The position numbers and the translations under genes were made by a program. From Rachycentron canadum (Eukaryota > Chordata > Actinopteri > Carangiformes > Rachycentridae), in the NCBI GenBank assembly GCA_038496675.1, contig CM076659.1, positions 12,622,565-12,686,564 of the forward strand: a DNA stretch of 64,000 nt, given 5' to 3'. Positions within the stretch are counted from its first letter, which is position 1, and the number at the start of each line of letters is the position of its first letter. Below, piece by piece: positions 14,376 through 24,953 of the stretch. The notes under the pieces are model-generated. The model searched no databases, had not been told where the DNA came from, and was given only the letters and a program-made list of their open reading frames with translations.

Positions 14376-15516
14376 TACAGCAAGTGTTGCTAAACAGTTC
14401 AGTTTCTATTGATTTAGCAAAGCATTTATATTTTTGTTTATATTATACTTTAAATAATTATAGTTGTCTGACTGAGACCAACTGAGTCATCTCCAATAGC
14501 ACAATAACCTTTAAAGTCACGGTTCTCTGACAGACCACAAAATGTTTTTGATTCCAGACCCGTTGACTCACTAAAGACAAGATGAAGACAGAAAGCAGCA
14601 ATAACATTTTTGTTGGCATCCAAAAAGAGACACTGCCATTCTCTGGAGCACTTTCAAATGTGTCAAATCCTACCTGTCTGCTTTAAGAAAGCCAAGCTCA
14701 TTATTTTAAATGTACTTTGCCACAGATCTGTTCTAAACAATGTTTGGCTGAATGGGGCTTCCAGGAAATGTCTTGCCAATAATCAAAGTAGGCGGCCAAC
14801 ATGAAACAACATGACCAAAATCATTATCAGCATTCTTCCTCATATAAAATTAACCTTTAACTGCCACTGTCTATATACCCACCAATAAATTTAAAGAATA
14901 TTGCTTCTTAGTTTCTTTAATGTGTTTTTGTTGGTTTAAACACGTTTTGGTGAGTGAAAGTTAAAAAGGCTGTAGAGACTAACCAAGCCATAATAACAAC
15001 TTATATGTCCTATAATTCTACATTTTATTCTACGTAATGTCTATGAGTGGCCAAATTGACTGACGGAGACTTTTCCTTTAAGTCAGATCTATGTGTTTAT
15101 GTGTCAGGGAAGATGGCCCACTGAACATTTCATTCCAGTATTACTTGTCACAAATCACATAGTAAATATATTTTTTCACAAACCCTATCAGCGTCAGCAT
15201 GGATGTTGTGCTGTGACTGTTTTAAGCAATGAACAATGAACTTGAAGGATGCAGCCAAAATCACGAGGACATGGGTAAATCTTACAGCATCACAAAGCGT
15301 TTTAGTTCACTACCCGACAGAAAGTCATCAGTAATGCACTTTCATTTCTTTTTCGTCATTGTCGTGACAAGTTTTTAAAGGTCTCCAGACACAGTTCTGC
15401 AGATCCAGTGAAATCTTGTCAAACTAGTAGTTTTTACTTCTTTTTAAACTTCTTGTTCTCTTTATACCCCAGATTTCCATTTGAATTGAATTGTGCTCAA
15501 GTGTGTGTAATTTTAC

Positions 15517-15683
15517 CTTCCATTACGTAGACCAGTGAGCCCACATCGCCCTCCTTAATGATGCAGCTGTCCTTTCCATACTCCACGGGGTACATGCAGT
15601 CCACAATCTCTTGGATCTGCGACAGCTCCAGGTTCTTCATGAAGTCATTGTCCAAGATGGCTTCCTTGATCAGATCCTTGGAC
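15517..15683 (-). CDS. prkg1: prkg1 shared exon 2 (start of cGMP-binding domain A)
   Basis: Common second coding exon used by both prkg1 isoforms. After a split codon (TG|G or CA|G) it encodes 55 residues from SKDLIKEAILDNDFMKNLEL to GSLVYVME, then one base of the next codon. This is the N-terminal helix and first beta strands of the high-affinity cyclic-nucleotide-binding domain A, and it is essentially identical to mammals. The acceptor is CTCATCTCCAG|GTCC and the donor is GAAG|GTAAAA, with phases 2 and 1. The next expected exon, starting with the rest of an Asp codon and GKVEV-like sequence, was not found in 1-15516, so the following intron is at least 15.5 kb. Confidence 0.95.
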
Positions 15684-18600
15684 CTGGAGATGAGGTGAAA
15701 CAAAATCAGGCCAAGCACTGACCTATACAAACACGTACTCATATGCCATTGGTGTATCTTTGTTGTAGAAAAGCATGATGGGGCATAACAAGAGAGAGAT
15801 ATTATTACGAGTCTCAATGAACCCCACACAATGTAAAATCCAGTGAAGGGTGTTGACCAGTTTGAAAAGCAGGGATGTTGCCTATTTCTAAGGCAAACTT
15901 CTCATTCAAACCGCACAGTAGCTTTTCAAAAGTTCTATCCTAATTTCAGAGACATCAAGGTTAAGCCTTTTTATTCCAATCAAATGCTAGAACAAGTCAA
16001 TAAGTAGCAAAGACTGTGTCTATTAGAAGCAGATTGTTTCCATTCAGGGATGCGCCTCTGAAAACCTAACTGGCCTTCAGACTGCCGAGTCATTAGGACA
16101 TTCCACAGGCAAGTATTCCCTGCAACGACTATGAAAGCGAGGTATTGAATGTAATTAGCCATAAAAACTACTAAATGTGCAGTTGTCAAGGTGCAGCTTC
16201 ATGCGCAGGTCAGCTAAAAGAAAAAGGTAGGGCAAATGAAATAAGACATTATGAAAGTGGACATTGTGTGAAAAACGACCATTTAAATCAAGAAGTACAC
16301 ACTGGCTCATGTTAATGTACCACAGACACTTGCTCATAAAATTGCCCGTGCGTTGAGGTGAACACAGGCCACATGCAATGAAGTTTGAAACCGCAGAGGA
16401 GTGTCAGTCTGATCCTCTCTGATACGACAGTGTCAAGGGACAGGTGAGAAATCACACCAGATCCTGAACAGTGAGTCAAGATCACTCATTCACTGAAGAC
16501 TCTAGCATATAGAGTCTTGAGTTGCTTAGCTGAGTGCTGTGTGGCTGATTTTGAGACAGAGTGTCAGCTGGATGAATGAGGTTAATAATATGTATCAGGG
16601 TTAGTCCATGAAGGAGTGCCCTCCCACTGAGAAGGGAGGCTTTTATATCCAAATTCATAAAAAAAAAAAAAAAAAAAAAAAGAACTCGCTCTCTGTCCCC
16701 TGCTAGTAGCATTCAAAGGCAATGGTAAATTGCCTCTTGCCTTTTTGTGCTCGGTGCCCTTTTCAGAAACTGATTTCTAGGTGCATTGTAGACGCTGATC
16801 ACCTGAAGAGCTTATAGCTGCTAGGGCAAATAACCACAAGGACATTTTATGAACCAGTGCTCCCACTACAAGCAGGCTGTTCAAATAGATTTTTGGAAAA
16901 AAAAATATAATAAAAGATAGAAATGATAGAACCAGTGCAGAAATATCCTCTGACATCCATGTGTATTTGAGGAAATGTGTTATGGTCAGTGTCCTCATTC
17001 TCTTCAAGTGCTTACTATGGTCTCCTGAGGTCACATGAATGCCTTTAACACACTTTGTCACTTTAATATGTTAAAAAAAGATTGGATTAAAACACTGAGA
17101 GAGATGAACAATCTTTGTTAAAAAGCAGCTACCACTGTCCTGCACATAGATACAAATTTCCCCAGCATCTACAGATTTCAGACTGATTCGTTTTGGCTTG
17201 AGTCTCAAGAAACACGTTAAGATCTCAATGATATGGTTCAATAATGTGCGTTTTGCATTCAACAGTCTGACAAATTTTCAATTACGGCTTCAAAGCCTAT
17301 GAATTTCTGACAGCAGTGATACTGTTGGGTAAAAATGAGAAATTGGAATACCTAAGACCAACATTAGGTAGTCATCCCTATCTGTTCGAGGACATGGATT
17401 TCTTATCTAAATTATTTAGACAAAGTACAATAAAGCAGAACAAAGTATTGTATTGCCCCAGTAATGTCTCGCACACTGATAAATGACTCTCGAGCCATGT
17501 AAATCCTACAATATTGCATTTTCTGCCTCGAAAGGCCATGTATAAGACCACTCAGATTGATTTTCCATGGCAGGGTCATTTTCTCAGGCCTCCCTGTCAT
17601 TCGTGAACTGACCTTTTTAGTATTTAATGTAAATGTGAATGTATTTTTGACAATTTAAGAAAACGTGGACAAGACGGTAACATGCATCCAAAGTCACAAG
17701 AATTTGAGAGATTTCAACCTTTGACAGTGCAGTTGCTGCTCCAACAGAGCAACCAGGATGATCCAGAAGTTGTTTGATATTCTGGCCTTGTGAGTCAGAA
17801 CAAGCAACTGCTGAGAATTGAAAGGGGAAGATTGAAGAGTTGCTCCTATTTTTAAATTCCCACCCCTCAATCTATGTTCAGTTGTGCACTGTGCTTCCCA
17901 AACTCTCTTTTCTCTCTCAGCTGGAGGAGAAGATCATCTGGGTTTCATCTTGACAACTCTAATTAGGTTTTAGGGAGTACACTGTGATAAAGATGTTAAG
18001 TACTGTTTTGTTTTTACTGAATTGTGATGATCCTCATGATCAAGGAAAAGGTGGTGATGCTTTTTCCACAAAGTATGCAGTCTTTTATAAATAAATGTGA
18101 CATAAATTAGCATCTGTCGTAAACAGAAACATACTGGAAATCCCTTATTACTTATTACTCAAAGCTGACCTCCAGTCCTCTGGATATATGCTTCATTGAC
18201 CCTATTTCTGTTAGATTTTACACCCAGGAGACTTCTGGCCTTCTCAACCCTCAGCGGGACCCCCTGACTCGAGCCTCAGATGGCAACGTTGAGCAATGTG
18301 CTCCAACTAGACCCTAATAAAAACATCTGCCTTCCTCCCCTTTGTGAGGATGATATATTTGCCTTCATCCACCACTGATGTTTGGGGCTGAGCACGTCCA
18401 GTCTTCCATAAAAGGAGAAAATATGCTCGTTTAGGAGGAAAAAAGAAAGGGGTGGCAGAAAAGTGGGAGAGGCTAACAGAAAAAAAGTCAGCCAGAGGGA
18501 GAGCGATAGATAGAGAATGAGTAAGGAAGGCTGTATGGGCCTTGTAAAGGAGATAAAGTGGTGGAGAAAGAGAAAAAAACATAAACATTTAGCCAAACCC

Positions 18601-20050
18601 AAGAGGCATTATCTCTACAGTTTAATAACCAAACCAAAATGGAAATGTAATGGAGATGTTTTTATCCAATGAGAGCACTTGTGTGCCTTAGAAAAAAGAA
18701 AGAAGAAAGCTTCTATTCTCTATTGAGCAATATAAAAACTGAGTCATGCAAAAACAAAATGAAAAATTGTTCCATATAAAGAGAAAAAGACGAACTTTTC
18801 CTTTAGCAAATATGTCCAAGCAAGTGCTGAGGTAATAAAAGGACACTGCCCAAACACGCTCAATTCATTTGCATTCAAATGTGTCTTCTTTTCCATCATT
18901 TTTTTTTTTTAATGTGCATAAGCTCATTAAAATAGAGGCACTGAACAAAATGCCATTCTCCCTCAGATGGAGAGCGTGAACCTGTGCAGCAGACACTCTA
19001 CTAAAATTGAAGCTGTAGTTGGGAGTCTTTAAAAGAAGTTCAAATGGCAGGAAAAAGTACAGTTTGAGTTCCATTGTGATATTTTTCTTTCAATTTCCTT
19101 TGGGTTCATTTGAAACCACTGTCAAATTTCAAACTACTACACTTCCCTTCGTGACCGACTAAAGATTGCATTGAATCTCTTTAGTGGCATAAAGAAACGT
19201 CGGAATAGAGGACAAAATGCAGAACCACCCATCAATTACGTGAAGAGTTGATAGATTTCCCTGTTAAGGTATCTCTAAAAGCCTCTTTTGGAAATCCCTT
19301 AATGGAAATGAAGACATAGAGCGAGGATGATTATCATAATGAAATGGTCACTCTGTTGTTTTATCCTCATCTGCTGTTCCAACATCCAGGATCTCACATT
19401 TATTTATGTCAAAACACCAAAGGAAAAAAAAAAAAACACACAAGATAAGAGTCTGCGTTCTGTGCTTTTTTTACACACAGGGCTGACAGGTATAACAAAG
19501 ACTAATGACCTCTTCCTGCTCACAACAATAACTCCCTTCATTTTTGAGTCTTCTTTGATGAAATCCTTGCAGCTTTGTGTTTTTTGCATGTCAACAGAAT
19601 AATGACGCTCACATCTGGCACATCTGATCTTTCTGCAAAGTCTGATGGCTGTTTTTTTTTTCTCCAGCTCATTAAACACCAACATGAGAAAAAAAGTTAC
19701 ATTCAATAATATAAAGAAAGAAGATGAGTAGATTTTTAAAAGTTGCACACTCAACTTCTGCTCTCCAAAATTCAGTGACATGACTGAGCCACTGTGCATT
19801 TCAAAGCTGGGTTTAGTTTTGAAGATGTATTGATTAAAGGAATAGTAGATATATTCTTCCTGTCCACCAGGGGGGTAAGTGTAAATGTATTGATTCATAT
19901 CAACTCAACCTTCAAAATCCAAACCCAACAGACAGCTGGATTATATTACACAGGAGAGCAGGTTTAGTGCCAGTTTCTTATTGGAAACCAGACTTCATGT
20001 TGTGGACCATTGAACAGGGACAAAGGCTTTGTTTGAGACTTTGAAGAGTA

Positions 20051-20101
<51 letters not shown>
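20051..20101. repeat. (GA)n microsatellite
   Basis: GA repeat with one AAAG interruption, 420 bases downstream of the prkg1 beta exon on the gene strand. Confidence 0.95.
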
Positions 20102-20303
20102 AGCTTTTGGCAAATCATAAGGTAAACATGCACAGAGAGCCTGTCGCAGAATCAGTGCTTGTATAAAACAGGCACTTGTACATTACACAGAGCTGCTACC
20201 AGCAGCTGTCTTAACCTGTAATTCTCTAATTCCCCTTCATCACTGGATCAATTTTGATTTCTCTGTCATCTCCGGCTGTGACGATCAGGCGTATTGATAG
20301 TGA

Positions 20304-20305
<2 letters not shown>

Positions 20306-20336
<31 letters not shown>
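20306..20336. repeat. (GT)n microsatellite
   Basis: About 15 GT units, about 180 bases from the prkg1 beta donor. Confidence 0.95.
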
Positions 20337-20338
<2 letters not shown>

Positions 20339-20518
20339 CTCCACCTTATCCATATGTGCTACAGGTGCTGTACCTGCTGCGCCACCCGTAAAATTACGCA
20401 CAGGCATCAGAAAGGTGCCAAAAGGTGAATAAGCTCATAGTGGAGCGTGACGTCCAGTGCAAAAATATCTCAGTGTTATCAAAAGTGAATTTTATGCTGT
20501 CATCATGTGGACACCTAC

Positions 20519-20823
20519 TGTGGGCTTTTGGGGTAGAAAGGTAGGGTGACATGGCTGAGATCTTGAATGTCGAAGGCAGTGGGCTCGGCTGAAATTGCCT
20601 GTCTCTTCGTCCGCTGCTGCTCGTTCAGCTCATTCTGCTTGTGGACCTGCTGGGTCGCCGGTTTGATAACGGAGCGGTATTTGTCCAGCTCGTTTTGCAG
20701 CCTCTGTATGAGCTCGTCCTTCTGGTCGAGCTCCAGCTCCAGCTCGTCGATGAGCGCGTCCCTCTGCCGCAGCTCCTCGATCTTCTCCTGTAGCGCGTAC
20801 TGGAGGTCGCGCAAGGTGCCCAT
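20519..20823 (-). CDS. prkg1: prkg1 beta-isoform first coding exon (partial gene)
   Basis: Alternative first coding exon of the same kinase gene, giving the I beta isoform. It encodes 101 full codons plus CA, beginning MGTLRDLQYALQEKIEELRQ, with a long leucine/isoleucine zipper (residues about 4-55). The autoinhibitory segment TKRQAISAEP is at about 72-81, followed by the isoform-typical FDIQDLSHVTLPFYPKSP. The ATG at 20823 has G at -3 and G at +4. The donor is CA|GTAGGT; joined to the shared exon it restores SPQ-SKDL as in other vertebrates. The beta zipper binds different partners from alpha (in mammals IRAG and TFII-I), so the two promoters decide where the kinase docks. The linker between zipper and inhibitory segment differs a little from mammals (QQVHKQNELNEQQ), as expected for a fish orthologue. 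Confidence 0.96.
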
Positions 20824-21095
20824 TTCAGTCCGCGGCGACGAGCGACTTCCCAATAAGTTTATCGAAAGGTATGCAGTCGAGTCTTTGTCCTCTCTCCTCT
20901 ACCACGCCGCTCATAAACTTTATCCGGCATGAACAGCCTTGAGAGGATGCAGCCCCTGTCTCTCCTGAGGGGGGATTCCTCGCCGCTGTCTGTCGCAAGC
21001 GGATGTTGGAAATTGAAGCAAAGATATGTTGGGTGGTTGCCGCTACTGCCAAGGTGAACCCATAAAGCGCCTTAGCCACAATCACGCAAAGTTTG

Positions 21096-21131
<36 letters not shown>

Positions 21132-21360
21132 CCCTCCCTCGGCGGTGTGACAGCGGAGGACCGTCCTCCCCGAGTGCGTCAGGCTGCGACCCGGCGAGAG
21201 CGCATGGCGAGAAGGGCGCCTACAGGAATCCGTGGCACAGTGCAGTCTGTCACTCCAGAGAGCTGCGCTCGTCTCACATGAATAATGGACTCAGTGAAAA
21301 AGCCACTGCTCGGAGAGGCGTGTTATCATTCCTCAGAAAGTCGCCTCAGGGCTGCTGAGT
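20824..21360 (-). promoter_or_regulatory. 5' flank / probable promoter of prkg1 beta
   Basis: CpG-bearing sequence directly upstream of the beta ATG, in contrast to the AT-rich surroundings. It includes a (CT)n run at 21097-21128, which reads as (GA)n on the gene strand about 275-305 bases before the start codon. A transcription start cannot be placed by eye. The call rests on position, base composition and the known use of separate promoters for the two isoforms. Confidence 0.5.
21097..21128. repeat. (CT)n microsatellite
   Basis: CT repeat in the 5' flank of the prkg1 beta exon. Confidence 0.95.
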
Positions 21361-22499
21361 TACAAATAGATGAGCACCGGAGCCTTAATGGAAGTTGAAG
21401 GTGACGGAAACTTAATGAACCTCCATGTAAAAATAAACAAACTGGTTTTTTTTTTTTTTTATCTAGTGGGAAATGAGGCACTGACTGTGATGTGTTGTAC
21501 CACTTTTGTATTTTGCCAACATGGACAAAAGCGCAAACATAAGTCTAGATTCCTGTGGTTTATTTGAACCCAAATGATGCTTTCAGTGGTAATATCATGC
21601 GTAAAGCGTGTCCAAGCTCTGCCCAGTAAATATTTATTCAGTGAGCGACTTAAAAGTGGGCCAAAGGTGGTAAAGGCAAACAAATGATAATCTCACAGAT
21701 AGCCAAACAGAAGCAGCAAAGAGGAAAAATGCCAAAGCATCTGGGACTCACGAATCCCCACCACAGCTCCACATTCCTCATCTAATCGCGGTGTCTGTCC
21801 ACATTATTGAGTCATCTGAAGCTCAGCGAGCAGAATTTGGCCAAGTGAGCTCTGAACAAATTCATAGGGGGATAAGCTGCCAATCTAATAGATTGAGGAG
21901 TTAACTGAGGCTAAAATAGCAATTACTGTGCTTGAGGAGAGGGATGGGGCAGAGGCAGGCAGGTTCCTTTGCCTGTGAAGAAAGGTGCTTTGGTTTGATG
22001 GTGAAGAGCATCGCTGGCCCTTACAGGCAGCAGCCTGAGTGAACACGCTCAGACTGAGGCGTTTGGCCCAAGAAAAGATCACAGCTGCCCTCTTGTGGTG
22101 GGTTACAGGATCAACTCAGAGCATCAGCACCAGCTTCAGGCAAAACACTGTCTAACACGTCCCGCACTTGTGTGTGATGTTTAGGGACGCAGCTTGTTCG
22201 GGGAATAGTTAGTTTGGTGAATAATTGTGCGACTTTAACAACTGATGTGTAGGTGATGAGCACGAAAGCTGCCTTCAGAGAGATTGTGAGACTTTAAATG
22301 ACTTTAAGCAGTTGTGGAGAACACCTGTTCAACACCCGTTTCAGCCACTGAACTTCAGCTTTTATATAAAAAAAAAAAATAACAACAACTGTTTTCTTGT
22401 GCTTCTCTCTAAATGCAGACACCACATTAAGTCTCTCTCCGGAGAGCTAAACGAAAACCATCCCTTTTTAAAAAATCTCTGTCAACGGCCCAGTGGCTG

Positions 22500-22960
22500 A
22501 GCGCAGCAGAGTTTACTTCACACCGGGAACCTGGAGATTTCCGGGCTCCTGCAAGTCCAGCGTTGCATCTGCACATCGTCCCGCCATCAAAGGGCCCCTT
22601 CCCTCCGTCCTTCAAAGCACCTCTGCGCTTTAAATTTCACCTCTCCAACCCATCCAGTTCAGCCCTCTTCCTATACAGATCAATAGAAACAGGATCCGTT
22701 GCTCCATGCTGCGGTAATCCGATGAGCGGGACGAGCCGCCGGCCGGTGCCACGTCTCTAATGGTGGAGGTGGAGGTGGAGGTGGAGGAGGGGGTGGGGGG
22801 CCCACGGCGTCTCCGACCCCGGGCACGAGGGGCGCCGCGGGCCCCCCTCCAGACGCCGGTGGCGACCTCGCTCCTCTGAGCTCGGTGCCATTATCTTGCA
22901 AACGCAAAACAATGCGCTTCCGCTCCGGTGTGCAGACTGTATGGCCACATGCAATCAGCC
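22500..22960. promoter_or_regulatory. GC-rich island with GGTGGA repeats between alpha and beta first exons
   Basis: Very GC- and CpG-rich block in an otherwise AT-rich intron, for example CCGGGCACGAGGGGCGCCGC near 22820. A run of GGTGGA/GGGG repeats at 22763-22800 could fold as a G-quadruplex on the plus strand. The minus strand reads it as a poly-proline frame, but there is no recognisable protein. A regulatory island or an unrecognised alternative first exon are both possible. Confidence 0.4.
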
Positions 22961-23275
22961 TATGTGTCCACTGAAGCACCGTTCGAGCCCCATCAGCTGA
23001 GTAATTACAATGAGCCCTGCTACTATGGAAAGGCCAACAATAGATGCTTTGTGCAGCCTGCTCGGTTATTTCTGTCTTGAATATTAGCCGTTTTTACTCT
23101 GTGAGCCCGGGTCCACATCTCATTTCTCAAGTATTTTCCTTTCATTCTTCGTGACTCACGAATCTTTGTGTGGCCCTCGGTGTTTGTTTGAAGACACACT
23201 CAGCATCAGTTAATGAGTGCAAATCATGGCCTGCCCTGTCAGCAATTTATTAATTCAAATGAAGTCTGAAGTGTG

Positions 23276-23281
<6 letters not shown>

Positions 23282-23308
<27 letters not shown>
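23282..23308. repeat. (GT)n microsatellite
   Basis: GT repeat between the two prkg1 first exons. Confidence 0.9.
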
Positions 23309-24047
23309 ACGTGTTATCATGCCATTGTCTATGCCAAGTACATATAGGCTATAGATCCTGCTAATTGGAAGAAAGGAAATTTAAAAAAAAAAAAAGAAGT
23401 AGACTGTAAAGTGCGGGCTACTACCTGATGACCCTTCAAGCTTCAGGCCCTACATGAAATCTCCAAAAACCGGTTCAGCCACACAGTGAGGCTAAAACGA
23501 GCACCTAAAGGTGATGAAGGAAGCATATGGTCAAACAAAGCGTTTTCTAATGGAGTATTAAATATCCTCAGACATGCACTTCGGGTCCTCAGCGTCCAGC
23601 TACTAAAAGCCAATAATGCATCGCACTTCCTCCTGTCTGTGTCCTCAGGGACTGCCATGATGGATCTGATCAATTAGGAGCTTTCTGAAGCCTTTGAGCT
23701 GCGTCATCGGCCCCCAAGAATGAAAGTGCTCGTCCATTCATGGCGAACTCCAGCTTTCATTTTGATAAAAGGTAGGGGTGGGGGAAGAAAAAGAAAATCT
23801 GTGGAGATGGGACTTCAAAACTGCTACAAGAAGTGTGTTTGAAAGTGGAGGCTGCAGCCAGTCTGCACTCGCGTGTTCATCTCCAGACTTTTAGCCCCCT
23901 ACAGTAACAAACACCGCGGATTCATGTGTTTCATGTGCAAACATTTTTTGATTCTGGTAGTGTAAAGAAAAACACTCAGGGGGAGATTTTAAGACGGGGC
24001 ACAGAGCCTCCACAGTAAAGCCACACCGCCCTCTAAAACAGTCTTAC

Positions 24048-24304
24048 CAGTCGGACTTGGCATATTTCCGAAACGGCTGCCTTGACAGGTCCTGGTGCGT
24101 CTGAGGCTCCGCGGAGATGCCCTGCGCCCTGCGGGTCCTCGGCCCGATAAGTTGAGCGCTGGGCAGAACAGACTGGCATTTGTGCAGTTTTCTCTTCAGC
24201 TCTTGGATCTCGTCTTCCCTGTCCGCCAGCCGCCTCTCCAGGTCCCGTATCCGCTCCTCCTTTAGCAGCAGGATCTTGGCAAAGTCGTCCTCCAGGTCGC
24301 TCAT
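24048..24304 (-). CDS. prkg1: prkg1 alpha-isoform first coding exon (partial gene)
   Basis: Encodes the N-terminus of cGMP-dependent protein kinase I alpha, a cGMP-activated Ser/Thr kinase that acts in smooth muscle relaxation and neuronal signalling. The exon gives 85 full codons plus TG, starting MSDLEDDFAKILLLKEERIR. The leucine-zipper heptad positions L12, I19, L26, I33 and L40 are all kept, as is C43 (Cys42 of the mature protein, the redox-sensitive interchain disulphide site). The autoinhibitory stretch RTRRAQGISAEP is at residues 56-67. The ATG at 24304 has a purine at -3, and the frame upstream is open but has no ATG, which fixes the start. The donor is TG|GTAAGA. The phase (2) matches the shared exon at 15517-15683. 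Length and sequence match vertebrate PKG I alpha closely. Whether this is the prkg1a or prkg1b co-orthologue cannot be told here. Downstream exons lie outside the window. Confidence 0.96.
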
Positions 24305-24421
24305 GTCGAAATCCGCGTTCAACTTTGTCGCGATTCCCCGCGTCGTGGACGAAGCGACGGAGTAAACTCCCGGCAGTACTCGCACAGGTTGCGAGAACGG
24401 GCGCAAAATAATAATAATTTA

Positions 24422-24462
<41 letters not shown>

Positions 24463-24745
24463 CTCAAAGACGCGCAGGAATGATGAAGCTCCGAGGAGTC
24501 CCGTTCGCCGCCCACTTGTTTATTTCACAGGGAAAAGAGCAAAAAGCGGTGCTTAACGCCGGGGAGCGGACGATTGATGGAGCTGCGCTGCGCTACAGTC
24601 CACCGAGCCTCCGGGGAGCTGCCGATGATCCTTCATTGAGAAACCAATTACAGCAGCTCTTCCTCTCCGAGGACGCAGGCAGGCCGTCAAACTGGGCACT
24701 AAAGAGCCGAGGCAACTCCTGTAGTTCACCGCCTCTCACCCTGCA
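24305..24745 (-). promoter_or_regulatory. 5' UTR / probable promoter of prkg1 alpha
   Basis: CpG-rich sequence just upstream of the alpha ATG (for example GACGCGGGGAATCGCGAC), interrupted by a 29-base A tract at 24432-24460. The region 24470-24720 is again GC-rich. Position upstream of an isoform-specific first exon supports a promoter; no TATA box at a fitting distance is evident. Confidence 0.5.
24432..24460. repeat. Poly-A tract (29 bp; T on the gene strand)
   Basis: Uninterrupted; 128 bases upstream of the prkg1 alpha start codon. Confidence 0.95.
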
Positions 24746-24761
24746 AAAAAAAAAAAAAAAA

Positions 24762-24807
24762 ACACACACACATACGCGCGCGCGCGCGCGCACACACACA
24801 CACACAC
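24762..24807. repeat. 46-bp perfect alternating purine-pyrimidine tract (CA)n(CG)n(CA)n
   Basis: Every base from 24762 to 24807 alternates purine and pyrimidine, with a CG-only core of about 18 bases flanked by CA repeats, and it is preceded by an 18-base A run. Such tracts readily adopt Z-DNA. It lies about 460 bases upstream of the prkg1 alpha start codon. Confidence 0.9.
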
Positions 24808-24928
24808 CACAGAGGAAAGCCAGTCCTGCTGCTGTCAAATATTTGTTTACCGTCTATCTGCGCAGCCCCGTTGGCCCCCTCGGAGCGACAAACGTGCAAT
24901 GTTAAACACCCAGATCTAAACCTATTGC

Positions 24929-24953
24929 AAAAAAAAAAAAAAAAAAAAAAAAA
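24929..24953. repeat. Poly-A tract (25 bp)
   Basis: Uninterrupted A run, third of three long A tracts within about 520 bases upstream of the prkg1 alpha exon (with 24432-24460 and 24745-24762). Confidence 0.9.

Larger units (their letters stand above)
1..15516 (-). other. prkg1: prkg1 intron 2 (partial), no coding exon seen
   Basis: AT-rich intron sequence downstream of shared exon 2. I see no conserved exon in any frame, and in particular nothing resembling the GKVFGELAILYN segment of exon 3. It holds poly-A tracts (3454-3484 and others), the simple-repeat cluster at 7.5-8.4 kb, a (TTA)n array at 12.77 kb and several dispersed fish repeats, listed separately. Short open frames here are low-complexity or chance. 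Confidence 0.75.
15684..20518 (-). other. prkg1: prkg1 intron between beta first exon and shared exon 2
   Basis: Non-coding interval of 4.8 kb removed from the beta transcript. It contains a poly-A tract at 16660-16681, a (GA)n tract at 20051-20101 and a (GT)n tract at 20306-20336. No conserved coding segment was recognised. An open frame of 164 codons on the minus strand (19404-19898) has no recognisable domain and is biased to simple Lys/Phe stretches. Confidence 0.8.
21361..24047 (-). other. Interval between the two prkg1 first exons
   Basis: Intron of the alpha transcript and upstream region of the beta transcript. Apart from the GC-rich island at 22.5-22.96 kb and a (GT)n tract at 23282-23308, I see nothing I can name. 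It is mostly AT-rich non-coding DNA with one T-run at 21446-21460. Confidence 0.7.

Noticed and set aside
1..15516. Search for prkg1 exon 3
   Set aside because: No GKVFGELAILYN-like segment was seen on the minus strand by eye; a short exon could still be missed, but nothing supports a call.
19404..19898. Minus-strand open frame of 164 codons in the prkg1 beta intron
   Set aside because: No domain, no exon signals and biased to Lys, Phe and Ser from A/T-rich DNA; length is not exceptional for AT-rich intron sequence on one strand.
22680..22979. Poly-proline protein of 99 codons on the minus strand
   Set aside because: It arises from the GGTGGA repeat array in a GC island; no domain or splice support.
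24305..24406. Longer N-terminus for prkg1 alpha
   Set aside because: The frame is open upstream but has no ATG, and MSDLEDDF aligns exactly with the known start of the isoform.
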